Shown: piece after piece, positions 1-8,100 of the stretch
Position numbering within the stretch: position 1 is the stretch's first letter
Layout of the letters: each line of letters begins with the position of its first letter
Source of the DNA: a virus
Length of the DNA stretch: 64,000 nt
Strand: one strand, 5' to 3'
IMG/VR virus record: IMGVR_UViG_3300030451_003374
Span: 22,437-86,436 of that record
The notes under the pieces: generated by a model
Database searches by the model: none
What the model was told of the DNA's origin: nothing
The model's input: the letters and a program-made list of their open reading frames with translations, nothing else
Made by a program: the position numbers and the translations under genes

Positions 1-221
1 CCTAACACATGTTTACTACTACTTTTACCTGATAGTTCAGGTATGTATTCCTGAATAGAAACTCTCCTCGGTTCTCCTGTTCTGAGTAGTTTCTTTTTCT
101 TGTCTAGTAAATGGGTCATGCCTATCCATTTACAGTACCAGCTAACGTTCTGTGCCCAATCATACATTGAGCTGTGCATGTCTTCACTGATTAGACCATC
201 GTAGACATTGACGTCAACCAT
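1..221 (-). CDS. Partial phage protein, possibly a 2OG-Fe(II) oxygenase
   Basis: An open frame starts with ATG at 221 and runs off the left edge, giving about 73 residues with no stop. The start (MVDVNVYDGLIS, then a Trp/Tyr-rich stretch around residues 19-31) recalls the N-terminus of phage prolyl-hydroxylase-like 2OG oxygenases, but the catalytic HxD...H part lies outside the window. It follows the fibre genes on the same strand after a gap of about 63 bases. The function is an inference only; the reading frame itself is well supported. Confidence 0.55.
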   Translation of the reverse strand, partial: MVDVNVYDGLISEDMHSSMYDWAQNVSWYCKWIGMTHLLDKKKKLLRTGEPRRVSIQEYIPELSGKSSSKHVL

Positions 222-284
222 AGTATAAGAGATTTGAATTATATAGCATGGCACTACTATTGGGAGTTGTGCGGTGTCCCTCTC

Positions 285-2168
285 TTATACTTCGGTTAGA
301 TTGATTTTATATTTCTTACCCGAAATGTTGTTTATCATGTATATATTATCTTTACCTTCTTGTAATGTCCAGTTACCTTCACTTCCATCAACGTCATTAC
401 CACCTGTACCTACGTTACTGAAGTGCATGTCGGCAGTAAATACGTTTTGCCAACGTGTTCCTGCTGCACCCAAGTTTCTGGTAGCGTCTACGTCTGGTAA
501 CATATTACCAGTCATCGTAATATCACCAACACTTATCGCAGGAGTACCAGTAAGACCAGTAGCATTACCTGAGAATGTGGCAGCAGTAAGAACATTTGTG
601 CCTGGGTTCCACTTAAGATCTGAGTCAGTTCTCAAGTCCTCATTACCAGTCAGAGTATCTACAAATGTAAGGTAATGATCAGCAGAAGTTGTGTTAGTTG
701 CAGTCAACTCGACTTTATCAGCGATCACACTTGTGAGTGCTGAACCATCAAGTGCGGGTAATGCTCCTGATAATTGTGCTGAAGGTAGATTTGTAAGAGA
801 TGCTCCTGAACCTGAGAATGTGGTAGCAGTTGCGATACCCGCAGTTATAGTACCAGCCGTCTCTATCGTAAGTCTCGCTGTACCATTTACTGAATTTACT
901 ATATTCAGTGCAGCAGTCTGTACAACTGTGTTACCAGTTTGGATCGCAGTTGCATCAATACCCGTAAGGTTTGCACCATTTCCATAGAAATGTGATGCAG
1001 TTATAATACCACTAGCATTGACTGTGGTAGCAGCAAGTTGACCTACAGTGGATACACCTGATGAGTTTATGTCACCAGTAACGTGCCCATTTAGTCTTCC
1101 GACGAATCCAGATCCTCCGACTCCATTAATACCCGCCACAAAACCACCAATAGCAGTGGCAATACCAGATACATTAATATTTGTTCCATTGAAAAATGCT
1201 ACAGTAGATACACCAACGGAGTTGAGTGACCCTAAGAATCCAAAGCTACCAACAGGTGCTACGAATCCTTTTGAAGTTGTTACAATACCCGTTGCTTGTA
1301 TTGTATCACTAAAGAATTGATTTGCGGTAGATATACCAGCAGAATTGAAGTTTCCAGTCAATCTACCTGTCACGTCTCCAGTCACATTACCTGTGACATC
1401 TCCTGTCACATCTCCAGTTACGTCTCCAGTTAGATCTCCAGTGAATCCAGCAGTAGCTGTTACTCCAGCACCGGCTAAATCTCCCTTGAACCCAAGACTT
1501 GATGTTATAATACCACTCGCATTCACATGCTCAAACTGTCCGTTCACCTGAATGCTGGCGATACCCACTGATACTTGGTTTACAGTCAAACCAGCACCAA
1601 CTCTTATCGTACCAACATTACCAAAACCGAACGTACCATCTTCATTCTGTATATTAGTTCTAGCATCAGCCGCAGAGAATATACTTACAATACCTGACTG
1701 ACCTGGTTCTGGGAAGAATGATAAACCAGCACCTACTTTGAATGTTGTTATACCTGTCGCTCTCGTAAATCCATCAGCGTCCATTACATCATTAGTGGAC
1801 TTGTTGATTTGCATGGTAGCAATACCAACCTCTATACCACCACCCAAGTCTAACTTCATCTGAGTAACAGTAACACCATTACCTTTGAAGTTTAGTTTTG
1901 TAATTGAACCAGCAAAACCAGTTGGAGTTATCTCATCTTTCTGTACTTCTATACCATCAACACTACCAGACGGTGCTCCTGAAGGAACATCCCAAAATCT
2001 TTCGCCCTCTACAGTACCGTATAGTACCATATTATTATTAGCGGGCAGTCCAAGATTAGGTTCTGCCTCTTCCAATCCAAGGAAAGCAGGAAGACCTGGT
2101 GTCTGTTTTCTGTGTGTGGATAGTCCAGCGTATGATGTTACACCAACTCGCCCAGATAATAATCTCAT
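285..2168 (-). CDS. Fibre-like virion structural protein with DVTG repeats
   Basis: A 627-residue protein made of many short Gly/Ala/Thr/Ser-rich beta repeats. Phrases such as NASGIIT and GVSTV recur, as in cyanophage tail-fibre and whisker-like proteins. Around residues 245-275 there is a run of 4-residue DVTG-type repeats. The C-terminus (GNWTLQEGKDNIYMINN) is a compact Trp-containing cap of the kind seen at fibre tips. It is the last gene of a run of three adjacent structural genes (one-base gaps) below the 1847-residue protein. It is likely a distal tail or fibre component that contacts the host. No enzymatic motif is visible, and the exact T4 equivalent cannot be assigned. Confidence 0.7.
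   Translation of the reverse strand: MRLLSGRVGVTSYAGLSTHRKQTPGLPAFLGLEEAEPNLGLPANNNMVLYGTVEGERFWDVPSGAPSGSVDGIEVQKDEITPTGFAGSITKLNFKGNGVTVTQMKLDLGGGIEVGIATMQINKSTNDVMDADGFTRATGITTFKVGAGLSFFPEPGQSGIVSIFSAADARTNIQNEDGTFGFGNVGTIRVGAGLTVNQVSVGIASIQVNGQFEHVNASGIITSSLGFKGDLAGAGVTATAGFTGDLTGDVTGDVTGDVTGNVTGDVTGRLTGNFNSAGISTANQFFSDTIQATGIVTTSKGFVAPVGSFGFLGSLNSVGVSTVAFFNGTNINVSGIATAIGGFVAGINGVGGSGFVGRLNGHVTGDINSSGVSTVGQLAATTVNASGIITASHFYGNGANLTGIDATAIQTGNTVVQTAALNIVNSVNGTARLTIETAGTITAGIATATTFSGSGASLTNLPSAQLSGALPALDGSALTSVIADKVELTATNTTSADHYLTFVDTLTGNEDLRTDSDLKWNPGTNVLTAATFSGNATGLTGTPAISVGDITMTGNMLPDVDATRNLGAAGTRWQNVFTADMHFSNVGTGGNDVDGSEGNWTLQEGKDNIYMINNISGKKYKINLTEV
1351..1443 (-). repeat. 12-bp tandem repeats coding DVTG units
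   Basis: About seven imperfect 12-bp units lie inside the fibre-like gene. On the plus strand they read like cctgtcacatct or ccagttacgtct. They encode the DVTG/NVTG/RLTG repeat. Copy number in such arrays can change by slippage, altering the length of the fibre shaft. Confidence 0.8.
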
Positions 2169-2169
2169 C

Positions 2170-2508
2170 TTACTTTGCGTTCTCTAGTATACTAATAATG
2201 CACTTCATAGTATTATTGTTATCCCCCTGAATTTTGAGGATATCACCTGTCTCCATAACGAGACGTCCATCAATGAATGACATAGCATCCTGATGTGGAA
2301 TTCTGGCGTTCTTTACAAGTTCAGTATCTACTCCACTTCTACTGTGCTGTACAGTAAATGATGTTATAGATGAACCCTGTCCAACGTTTGATACGTTGCC
2401 GAATATTACAAGTGACGCTACGCCAGGAGGGCAAGTGTAAATACCCACTGCTGCGTCTGTCACGGTATGCGTAATAGTCTTGAATTTATTTAATGGAATC
2501 GCAGCCAT
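2170..2508 (-). CDS. Small virion structural protein
   Basis: A 112-residue beta-rich protein without signal peptide or membrane segment. It lies one base from the gene on each side in the fibre gene block, so it is surely co-translated with them. Small proteins at this place in cyanophages are usually virion components. The sequence (for example PPGVASLVIFGNVSN and VMETGDILKIQGD) suggests a compact jelly-roll-like fold. No catalytic motif is visible. Assignment as structural rests on context. Confidence 0.6.
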   Translation of the reverse strand: MAAIPLNKFKTITHTVTDAAVGIYTCPPGVASLVIFGNVSNVGQGSSITSFTVQHSRSGVDTELVKNARIPHQDAMSFIDGRLVMETGDILKIQGDNNNTMKCIISILENAK

Positions 2509-2509
2509 C

Positions 2510-5164
2510 TTACATTTGTCCTCCTAAAGCGATGATTAATGGGGTAAGCGTTGCTTGGATACTCTTGTTGAAAGCATCTCCAGATATAGTTCCTGTTTGT
2601 TGATTGATAGTGAACCCATCGCCAACCTTAAGGTTTCCTCTCTCATCAGTAGACGTATAGACTACTCTACCTCCAAATTCAGATACTGTTTCATTCTCAG
2701 GAATGGTAACACCACCGTTTCTAGGTAGTGCAGCTGGAATAGTATGTCCAGAACCAACGAATTCAAATGTATATGATGACGCAAGAATAAGAGACTGTCT
2801 TGCGAATGGAACTGTTGACCCTACGCCCACATTAGCAGGAAGTGTTTGGTCAATAGTTATAGTAGAAACACCAGCAGTAACAGGTGTCGCACTATTTATA
2901 GTAAAATAAGTAGGTTCAAGTTCAGCAGAAGCAGTAGCCGTAACTCCTGTGCCTGGTGACGCTATGGTCACTGAAGGTACAGCTCGATACTGTGATCCAG
3001 TAGCGAACATATTGACAGCAGTTATACTACCAAAACCACTGACAACTGCAACACCCTCTGCGTTAGCCCCGTTAGGTCCGGAAGGTGCTCCTATGGTCAC
3101 GATAGGAGGATTCGCAGAAGTATAACCAGAACCAGAGTTTGTTACGTTGACTCTGACTACCTCGTTGAATTTCTCTCCAAGATATAATACCTGACCTGAG
3201 TATGGTCTATCAGTTAGACCAGAAACTGTAACTGTGTTATCTTCTTCCTCTGCTGTTGCTGTAAGAATACCTGTCTGATTTACTGTACCAACACCTGATG
3301 CAACTATTCCAAACGTACCAAATGATGCGTTAGAGTTGTTGAGGTCACACTGTCCACCTGATACACAACTGATTGCATACTCATCACATACGGTGAATAT
3401 CGAAACTAACTGTGCATAACCATCGTTGGATATGGTAACACCGATACCACCTTGGTTGTACTGAGTATATGAGTCAACAACCATTGACTTAGTACCATCA
3501 GCATGATCTCCATTTATCCTCATACCAACGCTGTTAGGTACAAAGTTTGTACAGTTTCTGACGTATGGAGACTGAGTTATAATACCAGCAATTCTTGCAT
3601 GACTTCCTGCATCACCAACGTTGAAGGTAATAGTATCAGTAGTGTGTGCTGTAATAGCAGTGAATATACCAGCTATTGGGTCTGATGCTCTAGGATATGG
3701 ATGGTTGGTAGCATAATAGTCTTGCTCACACTGGAAATTGAGTGATGATGTTACTATACCTACACTGTTTGAATTGTTTAGACCATGTCCTGCGGACGTA
3801 ACAGTAGTAACACCTGATGTTGGATCGTATAATATCGCTGTAGGTGTCAGTGCATTACCAGCATGCCAGTTAGGTCCTACTTTTATACTATCAACACCCT
3901 TCACAGCACCCACATTGACAGTTATAGTATCACTGGTAAACGCTGATATAGTAAGTGCTGTATTGTGTGCTGGATCTCCAGCTCTTGGATATGTGTGGCT
4001 GGTAGCATGGTTGTCAGCATCACATGTAAATGACAGTTTGTTTACGCCAATGGTGATAGTATTGCTAGTATCAAGTCCATGTCCTGCACTTGTTATTACC
4101 AAAACTCCAGTCAAAGGATTATAAGTCGCACCAGATACAGACTTACTTCCTCCACCTGTCACCGTAAATGCATTGGCTACTGTCCCACCATTGTAAATGT
4201 GTGTTCCTGTGTCTTTATTCCATCTATGTCTATTGACAACACCACCAGGTGGGAATGTTACCATCGCTGCGGTGTTTGCTGCACCAACGAATGACATGTT
4301 CTGTAGTAAAGAACCATTATGTACTTCAAATAGATCTTGCCCTATATTTGTAGGCATGATCTGTGTATTTCTTAGATCATCTCCGTCAACTGATACGTTT
4401 CTTGGTACGAAGATTGGGTTATTCTCTGGATATATTCCTCCTGCTACTCTAATAGTGTCTCCTGCTTTTGCTACACCACATGCACCTTTGACTGATCTCT
4501 TTGCAGTTGATAGTGTTTTACCATCAGCAGCATCGTCTCCATCTTCTGCAACATAATATATGTTCAGTGTGGAAGCACCAGCTCCAACCCACTGTGTACC
4601 ACCAGAATTATCTGCTGCTAATACAGATCCACCCGCACCAACAGTGTCGTTAGAATCACGGAATACACCATCAATTCTAACAGCACCCTTGACATCAAGG
4701 AGATACTCAGGTTGGGTGCTACCAATACCCACCCTATCATTCGAGTCATCATAAACTAAATTATCAGCACCACCAAATTTTCCGTCGGATTTTTTGTACT
4801 GTATTTGAGTTTGTAATCCCGATGCGTCTGTCTGAATGTCTGCTCCAGCACTCCACGAAACACCAGTTCCAACTGATATAAGAACATTATTATTTGCACC
4901 AGCACCTTCATTGCCATCAAATAATTTCTTTCTTATAATAACATCTTTATTGAAATCTATGTCTTTACCTGGCTGGGTGCTACCTATCCCAACCTGATTT
5001 GCTGCCAGAACGCCATCAAAATTGGCAGTCGTTGCTACGTCTAGACCGTATTTGGGATCAGTTTTACCAATACCAGTCTTATTATTGTCAGCATCAACTA
5101 CTAGAGCGTCATCTCCGACCTCTAGACCTTTTTCTACCGCAAATTTCTTATTGACAGTCGCCAT
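2510..5164 (-). CDS. Large structural protein with beta-helix-like and duplicated modules
   Basis: An 884-residue late structural protein. Residues 1-200 hold repeated VGIGSTQP-type segments. Residues 203-270 (YYVAEDGDDAADGKT ... DTIRVAGGIYPENNP ... NVSVDGDDLRNTQIMP) look like the start of a pectate-lyase-type beta-helix. Residues 341-420 and 441-520 are an internal duplication. Residues about 675-735 contain two GxGY...P.VTI modules also seen in gp5. It starts at ATG 5164 with a good AAGGAG ribosome site and a GATAAATA late motif just upstream. It is likely a tail-fibre or baseplate-peripheral protein. It shares the helix-start motif with the 1847-residue neighbour, suggesting a common origin. 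Confidence 0.7.
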   Translation of the reverse strand: MATVNKKFAVEKGLEVGDDALVVDADNNKTGIGKTDPKYGLDVATTANFDGVLAANQVGIGSTQPGKDIDFNKDVIIRKKLFDGNEGAGANNNVLISVGTGVSWSAGADIQTDASGLQTQIQYKKSDGKFGGADNLVYDDSNDRVGIGSTQPEYLLDVKGAVRIDGVFRDSNDTVGAGGSVLAADNSGGTQWVGAGASTLNIYYVAEDGDDAADGKTLSTAKRSVKGACGVAKAGDTIRVAGGIYPENNPIFVPRNVSVDGDDLRNTQIMPTNIGQDLFEVHNGSLLQNMSFVGAANTAAMVTFPPGGVVNRHRWNKDTGTHIYNGGTVANAFTVTGGGSKSVSGATYNPLTGVLVITSAGHGLDTSNTITIGVNKLSFTCDADNHATSHTYPRAGDPAHNTALTISAFTSDTITVNVGAVKGVDSIKVGPNWHAGNALTPTAILYDPTSGVTTVTSAGHGLNNSNSVGIVTSSLNFQCEQDYYATNHPYPRASDPIAGIFTAITAHTTDTITFNVGDAGSHARIAGIITQSPYVRNCTNFVPNSVGMRINGDHADGTKSMVVDSYTQYNQGGIGVTISNDGYAQLVSIFTVCDEYAISCVSGGQCDLNNSNASFGTFGIVASGVGTVNQTGILTATAEEEDNTVTVSGLTDRPYSGQVLYLGEKFNEVVRVNVTNSGSGYTSANPPIVTIGAPSGPNGANAEGVAVVSGFGSITAVNMFATGSQYRAVPSVTIASPGTGVTATASAELEPTYFTINSATPVTAGVSTITIDQTLPANVGVGSTVPFARQSLILASSYTFEFVGSGHTIPAALPRNGGVTIPENETVSEFGGRVVYTSTDERGNLKVGDGFTINQQTGTISGDAFNKSIQATLTPLIIALGGQM
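3605..4144 (-). repeat. Internal duplication of about 80 codons in the 884-residue protein
   Basis: Residues 341-420 (3905-4144) and 441-520 (3605-3844) share the order TSAGHGL, F.C..D..AT.H.YPRA.DP, then DTIT.NVG. The two copies clearly derive from one module and are separated by about 20 residues. Confidence 0.8.
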
Positions 5165-5189
5165 TTAACAAAGAACTCCTTGATATGTT

Positions 5190-5197
5190 TATTTATC
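5190..5197 (-). promoter_or_regulatory. Late-type promoter motif GATAAATA
   Basis: On the minus strand GATAAATA stands about 26-33 bases upstream of the ATG at 5164 and overlaps the stop codon of the 1847-residue gene. It differs by one base from the T4 late consensus TATAAATA. Confidence 0.45.
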
Positions 5198-8100
5198 AGC
5201 TAATACGCATGATGTAAGCGATAGCATAGTATGGTGGTAAGTTAGCATTAGTACCACTAACACCCTGTGCATCAACGGATAGTCCAGTTGATACTGATTC
5301 TGTATCAGCAGTGTATGCTGCTAGTCTGTCGCCATCAGGTCCTCCAGACTGTTCTAGTTCAGATATGTTACCTTGATCTGTGACATTACTAATACCACTA
5401 CCAGCATAATTATTGCCAATGGTGCTTCCATCTCTTGAAGCAAATGCATAGTTATGCTCGTGTCCAGACTCTGTAGTTGAGTGAGTGTGTGATACAACTA
5501 CTGCATTAGCACTACCACCTGTGCTGTCAGCAGCATATGCACTACCTCTACCAACGATAAACTTATCAACTAAGTTAGGTGTACCATTACTTCCATTACA
5601 TAGAGCCCAGTTACTTGGAACGTTGGCATCTGTTCCAGACCACATTATAATACCACCGATAGGTATAGTACCATTTCCAACAAAGTCAGAAGCGGTAACT
5701 GTTCCACCTGCTGTGATGTCATCAGCAGCGTTGATATCATCCGTAGATGTTATCTGTTCTGCTTGTAATGTTGTTGTAACTGTAGCATTCTGCTGAACTA
5801 CTAAGGTATTGACTGTGAGTGTAGCACCTGAGAATATCATTGATGAACTATCTTGTAGTTCTCCATTCAATCCTGAGAATACCACTCTACCTGAAGTCAA
5901 GTCTGATACTTGTGCACTTCCTGCAACCAATCCAGTTTGGAATGTACCAATACCAGAAGCAGTTATGTTACCACCTATGCTTGCATCACCTGTTACATCA
6001 AATACTCTACCACTTGTATTCTCAGCTATACCAACTGCAACTCTATCGAATGAATAAGAGTCAGTGTGATCGTATGATATTGGGCTGAACTTCTTCCAAG
6101 GTTGGCTAGAATCTGATGTTCTTACCCAACCAAGATAACCACCCTTATCGTACGTTGTGTTGATTATAACTTCATCTGTAGATGATGTAGGAGCAGTCTG
6201 GTTAGATCCATTCACCCCGATGATTACACTATTACCTACATTACCTGACCTATTACCTTTCAGTTCAATGTCAACTACCTCAGTATTTCCTAAACTATAG
6301 AAGTTAGAGTTGACTGTAAGTTCATCTAGTGTCAGTGTGCTAGGTAGTGCAGTGGTTGTAGTAGCGTCAAACTCACTAATAGTTGACTTCTCTTCACCAG
6401 TAATAGCATCTATCTTCTTCCTACCAACAAAGAACTCACCCTTGTCATTCATACCTGAGTACACAATTGTACCACCTCTAGAGGTAGTTGCCTGTGCTAG
6501 TAGTTGCTCGTCGTCATCTAAAACTCTGGTTTGAGTTTGTGGTAGTGACGTTGAGTAGTTACCTGGACCGAAACCAATGTATTCAAACGTATGTCCTGAT
6601 GCCCTGATCGTACTATGACGTCTTGACTCCATGGGTAATACTTTGATCTTCACCGCAGCAGCATAAGCAGGGTGTGATGTAGCATTAGTACCCAATGCAC
6701 CCCTTGCTATAGAAGTTGTAGCATTGCTTGTAATACGAACAATCTCATTCTCTATCTGTAGGTAGTCACCTCTTCTGAGCTTGGAGTGGTTCTGTACTGA
6801 TAATGTATTAGTTGTGGTAGTAAGACCTGATGTTAGGTTAGTTGTAGTACCACCGTATATTGTTATACCTCTATTCTTTCCTCGTAAACCAATACCTGAT
6901 CCATGTGCTATAGGTCCTGCTTGGAACGCTGGAGCTGTACCAGCATCCATCTTGACTGATACTGATGATCCATAACCAATCCTATCCTGAACTGAGAATG
7001 TTCCGTTGAATACTGTCCTATCGCCTGTGTTACCTGAAATTACAATCTCATCACCACGCTTTAGTCCTATGTCTCTATGTAATGTAACCGTAGCAATACC
7101 ACTTATAGTATCATGTACAATATTATTGATGGCAGTTGCCACACCAACGTGGTACATGTATCCACCTGTAGATCCAACTGAGATATTACTCTTCTCAAAC
7201 ATCACCTTATTTGGATCTGTGATGTTGGTTATCCTACTAAGACCATTGTACTGATCACTTCCAACACCAACAATCTGAATAACATCACCCACATTGTTGT
7301 CGATTGAGGTGACAGTTACTTGACAGTCAGCACCTGGTGTAATGAATGGTACGCCCTTTACAGTAAGAACATCGCCTACGGTATAACCTGTACCATGATC
7401 AACTAAATCAATTGCTGTGATAGTTGCAGCCGCAGCGACAGTAACGTCAGCAGTTGCTCCTTTACCAGTACCACCAACTAGATCCACACTGAAGTAGAAT
7501 TCAGCTGAGCCTGAGTTAGTACCGTACTGTGTACCACCAGTTATGTTACCAAGATTCAATATACCATTGAATCCATGGTCAACCTCAGTAAAGATACTGA
7601 CATCTGTTCCTGAAACGCTGCTGGCAGTCAATCCAAGACCAACACCAGTGTCCTCTATTATATTAAGACTGGTTTCTTTTGTAATACTATGTGCAGGATC
7701 ACTACCCTCTACCTGACCTATTGTGCCTCTGAGTGCATATGACTTGGTTGGTTCTGGATCGTCAACTGGGTTATCTACACTTACCTGTGGTCTGAGGTCA
7801 TTGATATTTTGTGGGAATCTGTTCTGCCCAATATCAAATGGTGCTACCTCAGGTATGCTATGGTAAGATAACAGAGTTAGATTATAGATACCATCTTGAC
7901 TGCCTGGTCTGTGTTCCTGAATTACTTGATGGTTGAAGATTTGATATGCATTACCATAATCTTTTCTTACGAAGTAAGGAGAGAACGTACGACCTGATCC
8001 AACAATATTGTTATTGTGTAATGTATATGGTACGTTAGCTGTGATAGTTGAAATACCGCCAGGATTAGTGCTTATACCAATACTAAACGTCTTCTTATCA

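Noticed and set aside
274-675. Plus-strand frame opposite the fibre gene
   Set aside because: It is the antisense shadow of repeat-rich coding DNA, with no independent start signal.
1351-1443. CRISPR-like repeats
   Set aside because: The 12-bp units are contiguous without spacers and code for DVTG in frame.
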